Shown piece by piece: positions 23,324-35,300 of a stretch of DNA of 64,000 nucleotides. The notes under the pieces were generated by a model. The model was not told the origin of the DNA. It was given only the letters and a program-made list of their open reading frames with translations, and did no database searches. Numbering within the stretch: position 1 is the stretch's first letter; each line of letters begins with the position of its first letter. The stretch covers positions 15,872,001 to 15,936,000 of the forward strand of contig CM059621.1 of assembly GCA_030435675.1 (NCBI GenBank), in the 5' to 3' direction. The stretch comes from Steinernema hermaphroditum. Its lineage: Eukaryota > Nematoda > Chromadorea > Rhabditida > Steinernematidae. Position numbers and translations under genes: made by a program.

Positions 23324-25172
23324 ATGGACCGAACACCGGTACATCTGATGAGTGACAGCGAGAGCAACGAGTCTTCGTGGCGTTTCAGGGCCTTCGGCCT
23401 CAAATGTCCCGGAAATTGGGCGAAGGACGCTTCACTGATGGAACTTCTGGAGAAGTCAGAATCTTGTCACGTTTGGTTCGAAAAAGCCGAGAAGCCGAAT
23501 GTGGCAAAGTGCGGCGGATTCAGCGTCGTCTTCGCGACCGTGGAGGAGGCCACGGCGAATTTCGAGAAGGTCCAGAAGATGACCGTCGACGGAAACTCAC
23601 TGCGCGTACAGGCATCAAAGTCGTTCTGTGAGTGTATTCTGTAGATTTTCGTGGATATTCAAACGTGCGTGCTTTCAGGTGATGCCGTTAAACGCTTGAG
23701 TACTCCGGAGAAGCCTCCTTTGTTGTTTGCCGTCGATCCAGATGGTGATGCTGCCTCCGATTCAACTACCGACATCAGACCGCTTGCTCATGGAAACTTA
23801 TCGCCTCAGAAGAATGGGTCCCCTCGTAAACAGTCAACAAACGCACCAGATCCATCAGTTGAATCTTCCACGACAGCCCCCTCCACTCTCCCTCCGGCTG
23901 TAACTGCTCCTGAAGTAACACCAGAAATCGTATTCGATCGCTTCGAAGAGGTTGGAATCCGATTTAGAGATTTACTGACCTGCTTTTTGTTCTAGCATAT
24001 TTCCAACCACCGGATCAATTGGGCAGAACTGAACGAAGTTGAAGATCTTTGGAAGTTGTGTGATGAGGTCAGCAAGGCGTTCGGAGGGTTACCCGACTCG
24101 CTCCTCAAAGAAGCGCTTATGGAAGTTCTGGAGCAGCACCACGACGCCGCCACAACTCCGTGGATGAGAAGTCACATCGAAACGTTGGTGAAACTCTGGA
24201 AGAAGATCGTCACGAGTGAGAAGCACGTCGTCCGCGAGGGGATGATTGAATCGAGCGCTCCAGTTTACGTTCCCTATAACCCACCCGCGAAACGGAGCCA
24301 GAAAGGAAAGAACAGAGGCGTGGACCAAAAGCGCGCGCAGATGATGGCCTGTAGCATTGGACAACTGCTGAACCACGCTCGGATCCAATTTGCGAAAGAA
24401 GATGGCGAACTTGACATCGACGAAGACGAGCAGGGCAACTTTTCGATCGAGGGTCGCGAACTGTCATTCCAGAGCTGGGGCGAGATGCTGAAGAAACAGG
24501 AGGAAAGCGCCACGAAGAGCCAGCAGAAAAATCGGTTCAGTCAGGCAAAGTACGAGAAGATGTTGGCGAAGCGGGATAAGCGAATCCGCGATCGCGTGCA
24601 GATGGAGAAAAAGATCAAAACGATGCGCGCTGGTTTGGGCAACGAAGATGAAGACGAGCAGGAGAATAGGCCCATCGAAGAAGGCGATATCGGCTCAGAA
24701 AACAACAGCGAGAAGATGACTTCGCGTGCGAAGCGCAAGAAGGCGCGCGAGAGCCTACGACAAGATCAGAAGAAGGAAGACGGAGAGATGAGCAGCGACT
24801 CGGAGATAGTGAACGCCACCGCGGGCTCTTCTGACTCTTCGTCGTCGTCAGAATCGTCAAGTGATGAGGAAAATCCCCGAAGGAGGAAAATCGCCCGTAA
24901 GAGGGCGGCAGCGCGTCGTAGTAGCGCTGCCAACACTTCAATGAACGTCGCCTGCGAGCAGTACATAGAGAGGCACCACGTGAACAGATTCAATTTGGTT
25001 CAAAGCCTCTCCGCGGAGCAGAAAGCAACTTTCCTCGCCATCCTTAAGGTGTGTTTCGCGTCGGTTACATCTTCTAGTTATTGTCTAGGAAACGGTAAAC
25101 GGAACAAGTCCGACACAGAAAAACCAGCTGATGAAACATCTGAGAGCACATTTGGAGAAGCAAGTGTCGTGA
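23324..25172 (+). CDS. Charged nuclear protein with possible RRM-like N-terminus
   Basis: Exons 23324-23627, 23679-23950, 23996-25048 and 25089-25172 encode 570 residues. Residues about 15-100 (WRFRAFGLKCPGNW, GFSVVFATVEEATANFEKV, VDGNSLRVQASK) could be a divergent RNA-recognition fold. A Ser/Pro/Thr linker follows, then a helical block (LWKLCDEVSKAFGGLPDSLL, IETLVKLWKKIV) and a strongly charged region with Lys/Arg and Ser/Glu tracts (SSDSSSSSESSSDEENPRRR), typical of nuclear proteins. It ends with a short helix pair: SAEQKATFLAIL then QKNQLMKHLRAHLEKQ. I do not recognise an orthologue; nuclear RNA metabolism is an inference only. Confidence 0.75.
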
Positions 25173-25787
25173 AGAGAGCTGCTGTAATATGTTTCTGTTG
25201 TTGTTATTTTTCGTATTGCGGTAGATTCGTCATGTTGTTGATGTAGCTCTGATGTTCTCCGCTGCTGCTCGCGTCAACAAGATCGTCTCTGACTGTCCTT
25301 CTCTTGTGGAGACCGCCTGAGCTTCGCAACAAGCATCTCAACCGAGGAGAGGGATTCTGATTCCGAGGGACAAGGGCCTCGCGGTCGCGTCACGAGTATC
25401 GTATCCCGACGCTGTTTTCTAGGCGAGCTGGTGCTCCGGAAACGGTCCCCTGCCTCGGAAACTGCGTCTTCTGCTTGAATCCGTGAAAGTCACCCCGAAG
25501 ATGCGGTACATACCGTACCTCACCACACAACTAAGACCTACTGCGACATCGCCCGGAGGAGGTCGACGGCTCTTCGACGAGTCTCCATCGTCATTTTCTC
25601 TCTCCCATACATCTTTATTCTCTCACGGACATACCAATTACTGTAATTCGGATATTTACAGAGTATAATTAATTAATTGTGATTTCAGAGCTTCGGACAT
25701 AACTTACATAGACATATTACGCACAATCACAACAAAATACACAACAGATCGTCGATAAATAGTTACAGTAGTCATAAATAAAAGGAG
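25173..25787. other. Intergenic between converging genes
   Basis: 3' flanks of the charged nuclear protein (plus) and the minus-strand zinc-finger gene. No further gene seen. AT-rich from 25660. Confidence 0.5.
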
Positions 25788-27279
25788 TTACTCGATGAGT
25801 TGGATCTCGCAATTTTCTTTTAGTCTAGTTGTCATCTCCTCCATCGACTCCATTGTTGACAGCGCCTGGAATTTTTCCAAATCCACGTATATCCTTAATT
25901 CTAGGGAGTCAAGAAACTACCGTATCAAAGACTCGTCTGTTTTCGGTCCCTCACTGTCTACCCTAGACGCTCACCTTCTCCTGGACGTCTTCCAACGCGT
26001 CTCCTTGCCATCCGTCTATAGCCGTCAAGAGGTCACATGTCCTCTCCTGCAGCTTCATCTTCAGCTCCACCGTCCGCTTCTTGCGCTCCACGCGCTCCTG
26101 GTCCTCGGGCTCCAGCTTGTAGCCCGCGAAGAGCTCGTGCGCACTCCTGGCGGGACCCTCAAGCGGGTGGCCGTAGTGCTCGAGCTGGGCGTCGACGACC
26201 ACCCGGCCAGGCTCGCCCCGGTAGCGTCGGAAGGTCAGATGCGCCGGGCAGATGATGTGTGGCTCCTGGGAGTGCGCGCTCGAGGATTGACGACGGCGGT
26301 TCCGCCACGATCCCGTGATGTTGCATTGGTAGTTGAGGCGCTCGTAGGTGTCGTCGGGTGCGGTGTAGGTGCCCGTGCGTCGGATGAAGCGGAATCCGCT
26401 GTCCTCGAGCTCTTGATACCAGATCTGCAAAGGAAGGGACGCATCTATGACACAAATTTCTAAACGAAACAAGGGAACATCCCCAAGTGCCCGACGAGTT
26501 AGGAGCTGAGATGTGGCGCGGCTTGTAGACGGTCTTCTAACTAAGAAAACGCACATAATCTCATCGGCCATAAATCAGTCGGGCTACCATAAAGATGGTC
26601 ATGAAGTTGCAAGGTCTCCTGGTGCGATGTCCCTGACTAGTCAGAATATACGGTATTTTTGTCAGTTTTTTGTCATTTTTTGACCCCTTTTCTTGCTAAA
26701 AGAACATGGTTGTTAACTGGTAATGTTAATTTTGGCTCTAAATGCCGAAATCCTTAAAAACCCCGTCCAAAATCGGACAAAAATACCGTATATTCTGACT
26801 AGTCAGGGACATCGCACCAGGAGACCTTGCAACTTCATGACCATCTTTATGGTAGCCCGACTGATTTATGGCCGATGAGATTATGTGCGTTTTCTTAGTT
26901 AGAAGACCGTCTACAAGCCGCGCCACATCTCAGCTCCTAACTCGTCGGACACTTGGGGATGTTCCCTTGTAAGTCGAATACCTGGATGTCTAGACACCCC
27001 CTTCCCATCTCTCCTATGACCCACCTGAAAATCGGCGGTGGAGTCGAATTCATAGCGTTCGAACTCAAACTCGAAGCCGTGCTCGTCGTTCATGTGTGCG
27101 CAGACGTCGCGGAGTGTGCGGAAACCCATGGCACAGCCGTTGAAGGGACAAGGAAGCGCGCCCTCCGTGGGCTTCTGTGGGTGGAAGCGGCTCTTGTGCT
27201 TCGGAAGCGACTTCTGCTTCATCGAGCTGCCGCACACTTCGCACACGACGATCTGGTCCAGGTCCTGCCGCGTGCTCAT
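25788..27279 (-). CDS. C2H2 protein with Cys2His2 'HYGH' domain, paralogue 1
   Basis: Minus-strand exons 27279-27025, 26424-25975 and 25865-25788 give 260 residues. Two fingers: VCEVCGSSMKQKSLPKHKSR and CPFNGCAMGFRTLRDVCAHM. They are followed by a domain beginning WYQELEDSGFRFIRRTG with YQCNITGSWRN, IICPAHLTFRRYRG and VVVDAQLEHYGHPL, a Cys-Cys-His-His arrangement resembling FLYWCH/WRKY-GCM1-type DNA-binding folds related to MULE transposase N-termini. The C-terminus is a charged helix. The first intron is occupied by the 500-bp MITE at 26470-26969. CCGTTCAG just before the ATG and the 100-bp gap from the upstream paralogue suggest a downstream operon gene. Function not known. Confidence 0.75.
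26470..26969. mobile_element. 500-bp CAAGGG MITE, copy 2
   Basis: Same 500-bp inverted-repeat element as 6355-6854, in opposite orientation and nearly identical, including the spacer. It sits in the first intron of the zinc-finger gene. Flanking trinucleotides are AAA and TAA, so a clean target duplication is not evident here. Confidence 0.9.
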
Positions 27280-27378
27280 CGTCTGAACGGAGCTGTAGAC
27301 ATAACGCACATCGTAGACATAGACAGTATGGACTGAGAGAAACAGGGAAGTTGTTGATAATCTAATGGGTTGAATAAT

Positions 27379-28572
27379 TTATTTTCGTATTTTTATGAGT
27401 CTTCCGCTCCTCGAGTGTGAGGGAAGGATGACTTCGGGCGTAGACTCGTCTACATGCACGTCTACTACTACTTCTGGCTCTTCGTGAGGGTCCTGGATTC
27501 GATCGGTGAAGTGGTGGAACTCTTCCTCGAACTTTCTCAGCCATTCAGCGTCGGTGGAGTACTGTATCGTGTCGAGCAAGTGCTGAAGGAAGAGGATAGT
27601 GTATGCGTAGGCGTAGCCCACTTACTCTAACGGCGTCCCTCAACCTCTTCTTCCTCGACTCCATCTCCTCTTCTACCGTAGTCAGCGGCGTCTGCTCCAC
27701 TGGAGTGTTCCTCAGCTCGAGGACCCCGCCCTCCTTGTTGAGCTTTGTCAGAACGTTTCTCACTTCATAGCGCTTTAAGTAGAAGGCCCGATCGTTGGGA
27801 GTGGCGCCTCCCCGGAGTCTACGCACGATTTCCGTGTCCGTGAGTCCTGACCTCAGAAGATCCACGATCTGGATCTTGAGATCGTCGGGAAGGGGAAGCT
27901 GTTCGATGTCGGTGTCGTGGCCGAAGTGTGTCAGACAGGCGGTCACGGCGACACGCCTAAAATGGCGGTTTTAAACAAAAGCAAGTAGATTAATCATGAT
28001 TATAGAGTCTAGACACCTTCTAGACACAAACGAACTAGAATTTAGCTAGGCCTCACCCGGTGTTCTGATCGACTCGAACCTTCATGAAGGTACAGTGTCG
28101 ATCCATCTTCTTCGACGTCCTCCGCCTCAATCCGGCCGAAGCCTTCTGCTGCATCCTCTCCACGTATCCACTCAAGTGGCACTGGTAGTAGAAATGCGGC
28201 TGTGTGCGCTGCTTCCCACCGCGTTTCCCTGATCCACAGAGTTTCGTGAACTTGCTCATCGTGTCCACTTCCACCGATTTGCGCCATTCCTAGAGGATCT
28301 ATAGACGATGAGCAAGGACGGGGAACTCCTACTTCGAATCTGTCGAGGGCGGGGAACCTCACTTCTTCGATACGGACATCGTCGCGGTGATGGTCGCCGT
28401 GGACATGGCGGCATAGATCCGTGATCTGTGTGAAGACGCGAGGACATGAGGCGTCACCGCAGCGGATAGACGGAGGACGGCAGAAGTGGTCGGTCAGATT
28501 GTGCTGCTCCCTTTTGTGTTTGTTCAGGGAGCTCACGGAACAGTAGGTCTTAGAGCAGACGTCGCATGTGGT
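27379..28572 (-). CDS. C2H2 protein with Cys2His2 'HFGH' domain, paralogue 2 (5' end open)
   Basis: Minus-strand exons 28572-28333, 28289-28057, 27956-27626 and 27582-27379 give about 335 residues. Fingers: CDVCSKTYCSVSSLNKHKRE and CPRVFTQITDLCRHVHGDHH. Then EWRKSVEV, FYYQCHLSGYVERM, RHCTFMKVRVDQNTG and RVAVTACLTHFGHDTDIEQL, the same domain order as the downstream paralogue, followed by LKIQIVDLLRSGLTDTEIVR (a putative helix-turn-helix-like helical segment). The first exon starts at a CCTTGCAG acceptor; no in-frame ATG was found, so either a short upstream exon exists or this is the trans-splice site and the start is elsewhere. It ends 100 bp before the next gene. Confidence 0.7.
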
Positions 28573-28894
28573 CTGCAAGGGAGATATGTGAGGATCGACC
28601 GCTTTTCTAGTTTACGGATATAAATGACACTCTAATTCGGACTGTTTCTGCACGTCACTGTCTGCAAACGCTAATTGTCGCTACTTAAGTGCCAGCTACT
28701 TAAGCCTATTACAGAAACTCTTACATCTGTTTGAACAAATGCCGACGACGAAGCCATCCAGAAATCTGAAAAATACCGTAATCCCCCACAGCATCACAAC
28801 GAAATATACCAATGTCACAACATCACAACCCTCTTTCGCCACCGTAACCCAATCAAAACATGTTTATCATTCTGCACCTAACACCGAAACAAAC

Positions 28895-30235
28895 CTAAAG
28901 ATCATCGTCAACGCTGTCGCTGTCTGTCCCGATGAGTCGCCCGTAGAAAGGAAGCTTCTTCAAGAGATTGTCGATCCTCTGGCGGAACGGCGTTGTCTCC
29001 GAAGCAGTGCGGAGCGCTCTGCTGGCCGCGTCGGCGTCTACGTCGAGAGTGTCAAATATTCTAAAGGCTTACTGTAGGCAAAGCTAGAGATAAACAGACG
29101 TACCTATTCCTTCCCCACAGCATTGAATACGCTCCAATGGCCCCGACGACCACGTGGAAGCCAAATAGGTACGGGAGGACGCGTCTGCATGCTTTCACTC
29201 CTTCCCAGCTGAGAGTGATGAATTCTATGTAGCTCGTGATTTTCGGATACTTCTCGTGCTTGCGTTGCAGAAGCTGAAATGAAGGGAAGTAGACTCACTG
29301 TATATACTCGACCGATCTACATGTCTACGCACAAGAAAATAAAAACTCAGACATACAACCGACTTTTTGCAATGAAAATTATCTGCACAGCTTGTCTACA
29401 ATTTGTGAGGTAGACTCAGACAGACAGTCGTGTTGCAGACAGACAGTAGAGATAACTGCTGCAGACACCAGACCAATAATACCTAGCGAACCTGCTCTGA
29501 ATGGCCGCGTCTGTCTGGCTTTTTGTCTACACAGGCAAAAAAGACTCACCACATAATAAGACAGATACGGCAGAGACACCAGCGGTACAGCGATTCCGGC
29601 AATTAGTCCGTTAACAACATTCTGCGTGAGCACACAAGACGAGCACGGCCGTTCCTCCGCATAGAGCTTCTTCGTGATGAACGTCTGATGCATGACATAG
29701 AGGGTGATGCCGGCGCTGTAAACTCCGAAGACGAACGGCGATTTCGGGCACTGCCTGATGGAGTCGAAGAAGCCCGTGCGATTGTTGAGCAAGAAGAATT
29801 CGGAGTTGATCTTTGAAGCGACAACGGAAGCGGTGGCGCATGAGCTGAGGAGTGCTCCGTGAAGGGGGAAGTTCAGCGCGCGGCGTTCGCTCGCGTACGG
29901 CCAGTTGACGACGAGCTTGGACATGAAGGCCGCCTGGTCGTGTGCCGACATTGCCGAAAGGGTCTGCCACACTTGGGATCGGGATCCAGCGAAACGTTCG
30001 GCCACACTGAAATCGGAACGATGTAAATATGTCACATAAATTGTCTAGACATTGGGATTTGGTGGTTTTTCGTATTGAAACAAAATAAAATTAGTATCTT
30101 TGAATGACATATATCACGGACCCACCTTGATCTGACCATCGCCTTCTGTACCGGTGATACATCTTCCCTCACTTGAGCTGTGCGCTCCCATATCGAGAGC
30201 GGGTCGACATCGACTTGAGATTTCTGTGTCGCCAT
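28895..30235 (-). CDS. TMEM126-like mitochondrial inner-membrane protein
   Basis: Minus-strand exons 30235-30126, 30006-29550, 29273-29104 and 29060-28895 give exactly 300 residues. Several hydrophobic segments are present: FPLHGALLSSCATASVVASK, FVFGVYSAGITLYVMHQTF, VNGLIAGIAVPLVSLPYLSY and LPYLFGFHVVVGAIGAYSML. The motif PCSSCVLTQNVVNGLIAGI aligns with the conserved CxxC-containing segment of TMEM126A/B, whose family acts in assembly of the respiratory complex I membrane arm. TTTCAGGGC precedes the ATG, consistent with trans-splicing. It is the first of three closely spaced minus-strand genes. Family assignment is based on this motif and the membrane pattern only. Confidence 0.65.
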
Positions 30236-30835
30236 GCCCTGAAACAAAAAAAATGCACAAATATTCCCAGAATTTTCAGCACGACGCCTCGATACACGCC
30301 ACCAGTCAACAAGATCAGTTTGTAATCATAAGAGAGCTCTAGACAGTTTTTTGTGTCCAGAATGAAATTGTGCGCTTTCGACGACATCTCACGTTTCTCT
30401 GACAGTCACAGAAACGACAGAAACAGCTAGAAGGCCAATTTGAATCATGCAATCTGTGTAAATTCCCTGAAACTGGACATTGCGCGCCGGAGACAATCTT
30501 TTGAACTGTCCGGAAGAATTGTTTACAAAAATAAGATTAGTGCGAAACCCGAAATAAACATCGATATTGCCCAAAAATGAACCACAAAACATTGTGGTCT
30601 TCCCAATCGTCTTCAGAAGAAAGCTAGACTTCATTTGAGGCAGTTCTGGATCCACAAATCCAACAAAAACTCTTAAAAACCCGGATTTCCCGAAGAATCC
30701 GTTTCAAACTCGGACTCCGAATATAAGAACTTCCCGAATCGCTGTGGGACCCGCCGACGCCGTCCGCCGTCTTCTCCCCGCGGATAGTCGATCGCCTTTC
30801 GTCTAATCCGGCGCCGTCGTAGCAACGCGACTCCG
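30236..30835. other. Divergent promoter region
   Basis: Lies between the minus-strand TMEM126-like gene and the plus-strand FCS/SAM gene. Its right part (30730-30835) is GC-rich and probably 5' untranslated sequence of the latter. No independent gene. Confidence 0.45.
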
Positions 30836-33800
30836 ATGTCCACAGCAGACGAAGAGAATCCACCGGGTGACGACGGCCCTCCGGCGCTCGTGATCGCCGA
30901 GGAATCGCCCGCCGGCGACGACGAATCGGACGCGCCCTCTCCGGTTGTGATGGCGTCTTCGACGACGCCGCCGCTCCCTCCGTCTCCCGCTCCGGCGCTC
31001 TCTCCGCCGCCGACGCTCCAGCTGGAGCAGCCACCGAAGTCGACGTCCATTTTCCCGCCAGCTCCCCCGCCGGCGGCGCTCTTCCAGATCCCGACGACGA
31101 TCGTCTCGGCGCCGAAGGTGCCGCTGCCCACCACGTCGAAGTTGTCAGAGAAGGTCGCCCAGCTGAGACAGAAGGCACCGACGGTGTCGCACTCGTCGCC
31201 CATCGCGTCGCCACCTCCACAGATCGTCTCGTCGCCGGGCCTCACAGCGCCGACGGTTACTGTAGCGTCTAAAGTGCCGATAACGTCTGCTGGTCTGTCT
31301 ACGGCTCCACAAACGGTTCCACTTGTGGCGAAGCCGCTACAAACAGCTCCAGTTCTCGCTAGACAGCTACAGACACCCGCTACCCCTGTGAAGCCTCCCC
31401 AGACGACTCCAGTCTCGTCTGCCCCGGTTCTCCCTGTCTCAATCAAACCCGCAGTCGTTTTGAACGCTCCTCCACAGACAGCTACCGTACCCTCGAAGCC
31501 TCCACAGACGTCTACCAGCTCATTGAAGCCCTCTTCTACGGCTCCACTCCTTTCAAAGCCTCAGACTCCAGTCGCCAAGTCTCCATCGGCTCCAGCCGCT
31601 CCCCCAACCTTGGCTCCTAAGAAGCCCCAGGCTCCTGCGCCTTCAGCTCCATCGGCTCCCCCCACCCTAACAGCTCAGTCGAAACCCCCAGTTCTCAGTC
31701 CCGCGGCCTCAGCTCCACAACTAGCACCGGCGAATCCTCTGCCACCTCCGAAGGACCGCCCAAAGGCGAGGGCCCGACGTCCCAGGGCTCCCAAGCAGCC
31801 CGCCGGCCCGCCTCAGCCACCCGTTATGCTTCCGCCACAGCCCAATCAACAAGGGGTACGTCGAAGAGACTTTACGAGATTTCATGTATTCAGGGCGCTA
31901 TTCCGATGTTCAACGACCCTCAAATGACCTCCCTGCTCAACATGATCTACACAGCAAAAGCCCCCCAGACGGCTTCAATGCCGGGCCACGTAAAGATAGC
32001 TCCGAGACCGCCCAAGTTGCCTCCTAACTTTCCGCTCATGCCGATCAACATGGCCCAGTTCTATGGACCGACTACCTCCTTCAGCGGCATCGACATGCAC
32101 CATCTTATAAGTGAGTGTTTGGAGGACAATTTCGATGATCAGGGTTACGGTAGCAGCGTACTTCAACTGTCCTTTCAGCCCCTCAACAACCCCAGCAGCA
32201 GCCCTCGGGTTCAGGAATGCAGCAGGCGCCGACCTTCCAGGTCTCTGTGCCCATGAACGCGCCTCCGGTGCTCGTCAACAGCGCGGCCGCCGTGGAACAG
32301 CGGCGGGGCCCCCTGATCACCGAGATCGACGAAGCCGAAGGAGACGAGCCTCCACAGCTGACCAGTGGTTACTGTAGCCGAGCGATTCCGTCTAACCGCG
32401 CGACTTTCAGAGGTGGATGACGAGGTGCAGACGGCGCGCTACAGCTCCGAGGCCAGCACGGCGTTGGCGGTGGAGGCGGCCCTCTCCAAGGGCGTCCACA
32501 AGCAGACCTACCCCATCTTCCACTTCATCGACGGCCTCGTCATCGAGGAGGGCCCAACCTCCTTCAAGTTCGACGACGACATGTCCGATCTGGACGACTT
32601 CGAAGAGGAGGAGACCGATTCGGAGGCCGAGGAGGCGGCCATCACCTCGGCCCTCGTCGAGGCCATCGAGAGTCGTCTCCACATCAACGGAGTCAAGATT
32701 TCGGCCCGCGCGATCACGTCGGCCATGGATCCGCATGAGTTGGCCGCTAGGGTGCTGCCTGGGCCGTCAGGGGTGGTGGTCAAGGAAGTGGCGAAAGGAG
32801 GCGAGGCTTCTGGATCAAAGAAGAAGAGCCCGCACAGCAAGAAGGAGGATAAGAAGGTAGGTTGACTATGAGAAAGCGTGTCTATTCTGTGCAGACAAGT
32901 GTCTCTTGTCAGACGGTCTTCCCTAATAGTTCGTCTACTCATGACTGGATTTATCATTTTTGTGAACGAAATAGACAGAAATGGGTCGCTTCTCCCCTAA
33001 TAGGTTATGGGTGGTCATCCAAATGCCAATTTTAAGTGAATTCCTACTCCTTAACGTTTCAGATAACGCCACCAGTAAAAGAAAAAGTGCGCAAACGACG
33101 CAGCAAGAAGACAGACGAACTGCAGAAGCTGCTGAACATGGACTTCGGGCCCGGAGAGGCGCCCTTCAAAACGACGTCGAAGGACGAGTACATGCGCGAG
33201 ATGAAGAAGGCGGACACGACGCCGCGGCGCGCCGCTGCCGTCGCCGCCAAGAAGAACATGGAGTCGATGGAGGTGGAGGAGAGGCCCCAGAAGAGCGCAG
33301 ACGATCCACCGCCGCCGAAGCGCGCTGCCGCAGTGGCCGCGCGGAAAAGCTTCGAGGCACTGGAGGAAGAGCTGGAAGGCGAGAAGGAGGTCCGCGGCCC
33401 CATGGACCTCCGGCCACCGCCGAAGGTGGACACCACCATCGGAATGCCGCGCTCCGCCTTCGACATGCCCTCCGAGACCTACTGTCTCCACTGCAGGAAG
33501 TCCCTCAGGGTAAGGTCTTGAGAAGAAGATGTCTCCATTTGAGACCTCACTTTGAGCAACTATAGACGAGAAGATAGGTTGCGGACCTCATTTGAGGCGG
33601 TTAACAGATCCTTTTGTCTGTAGAACCGAGAATATAGCCGCATGAAACGCATATTGTCTGTCTATTTAAGGACCGCTGTTACACCCGACACCCGCAGTAC
33701 TGTTCGAAAACGTGCCGAAAACAGTACCGCCGCGGAACGGCCCTCCTCCGTCGCGAGGCCTCAAGTCCTCGTCCCAGGACCCCCGTCCTTCCGATGCAAC

Positions 33801-34835
33801 TGAAGACGTCTCCGAAGTCGCCGCTGCCCACGCCTCCGCCTCCTAATATTCTCCACGACCTTCCAGTGCCCATGGCTCCCACCCCGACTCGCTCGGTTCC
33901 TCCCGAGCCCGTGCACCCCGAGACTCCGAAGACCTCTCAGGCGCCTCCTCCTCAGTCGACGACCCCAGAAGCACCCAAACTTCAACCATCCACTTCGACA
34001 GCGCCTCCTGTGGATAAGATCCAGAAGACGCCGGAGACGGAACAGGCCGCCAAGAGAGCGATCGACATCGAGGCGGCTATGAATTGGACTGTAAGTTACA
34101 TCAAATTTATTCGAAAAAGCGGCAGATCTGACTGAACAGACGAGGTAGGCTAGACATGTCGTCTACCAGAATAGTGTTGTGCGATCGGTCTCATCTGTGG
34201 CCATCTGAAAAGACACTGTTCCGGTAGTAGACAGGCCTACGGTCGAGCCTCCCTTTATTAGCCTTTCTTCGAATTCGACAAGAAGGGCGTAGGTGATGTG
34301 GACCCATTTCTAGGTGGACGAAGTGTGTCAGTTCGCCCTGAAGGCAACGAACCAAGAGAACTGCGTGCAGTTCTTCCGCGAGCACCTCTTCGATGGCCGC
34401 GCCTTCCTCCTTCTCCCCAACGAGTGTCTCAAGAACTATCCGATCAAGCTGGGACCCAAACTGAAGATCGACAACTTGCTCAACTCCTTGCGCCCCCTGT
34501 TGGCGGAGACGCACGTCTCCAGCATCCAGAAACGCGGCCCCGAAGTGGACGAACTCATGAAACGTCCTCTCGATAGCTGGACGGTGAGTCCTTGAGCCAG
34601 GCCCATCCCCTAACCACGTCTTCTGCAGCACGAGAACGTCGAAGTGTGGGCGACGAAGGTGACCGGATCGGCGGAGATCGGCGAATACTTCCGCAACGAA
34701 GAGGTCGACGGCAGCGCGCTACTGTGCCTCTTCTCGTCGGAGGACCAGCTGGCCGACAAGCTATCCACGAAGCGCGGTCCCTGGCTGAATCTGAATAACG
34801 CACTGAACGAGCTGAAGAACGCCCAGGCGAAGTGA
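30836..34835 (+). CDS. Proline-rich FCS zinc-finger protein with two SAM domains (Polyhomeotic/Scm-like)
   Basis: Likely nuclear chromatin protein of 1071 residues. Eight exons: 30836-31855, 31894-32110, 32179-32367, 32411-32856, 33063-33509, 33671-34090, 34314-34583, 34629-34835. The first 340 residues are almost all Pro/Ala/Ser/Thr. An FCS/MYM-type finger is built across exons 5 and 6: YCLHCRKSLR joined to DRCYTRHPQYCSKTCRKQYR. The first SAM domain (about residues 912-980) has the motif WTVDEVCQFALKA, FDGRAFLLL and IKLGPKLKIDNLL, the Ph-type signature. The second (about 1004-1068) is divergent: VEVWATKVTG, EEVDGSALLCL, TKRGPWLNLNNAL. The FCS-plus-SAM order is that of Polyhomeotic, Scm and L3MBTL proteins. 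Exon 6 uses an unusual TTTAAG acceptor. Confidence 0.82.
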
Positions 34836-35109
34836 CCTATACATACACTTGAGTCCAACTACCTGCCACTTGTAGCTTTTAACTTCAACTACGGTAACTT
34901 ATCCGCTCTCGCAAAACTCTCGTAATACTCTTCCGCAAGCATTTGTCTCGTTTTTAGACTAATAAATGTTCTGTAAGGGACACAGACTAGTCTGTAGACA
35001 TGAGTGCTGTTCAAGGAGTTTTGCAACCCGTCTCATTGCTCGCGATATGCGAAAAGTGATCAGTAATCCTAGACCCCGCAGACATGTCGACAGCCGGAAC
35101 CACATAATA

Positions 35110-35300
35110 TTAGACTGGTTGTTTGATGTCTGAACTTGTCTATCAAGGCTCAGAAACTCCCGCCATTACGGTATGAAAACTCTTGTCCATCCCTTGCACC
35201 GCTACAAATCCACCCAAATTACTGAAGTTTTCATCCTGGATTATGGCACAAAAATCACTGTTTTTGACGATAAATAATTCTTTATTGCTAAGGTACCCTA
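35110..35300 (+). repeat. Copy of the pix-1 3' flank
   Basis: About 190 bp similar to 39245-39480, the downstream flank of pix-1, including the block ending TAAATAATTCTTTATTGCT that holds the pix-1 poly(A) signal. The match is diverged but colinear. See the mosaic-duplication finding. Confidence 0.65.

Noticed and set aside
28739..29077. Plus-strand open frame of 112 codons
   Set aside because: Antisense to the last exon and 3' flank of the TMEM126-like gene, whose protein and splice sites are convincing.
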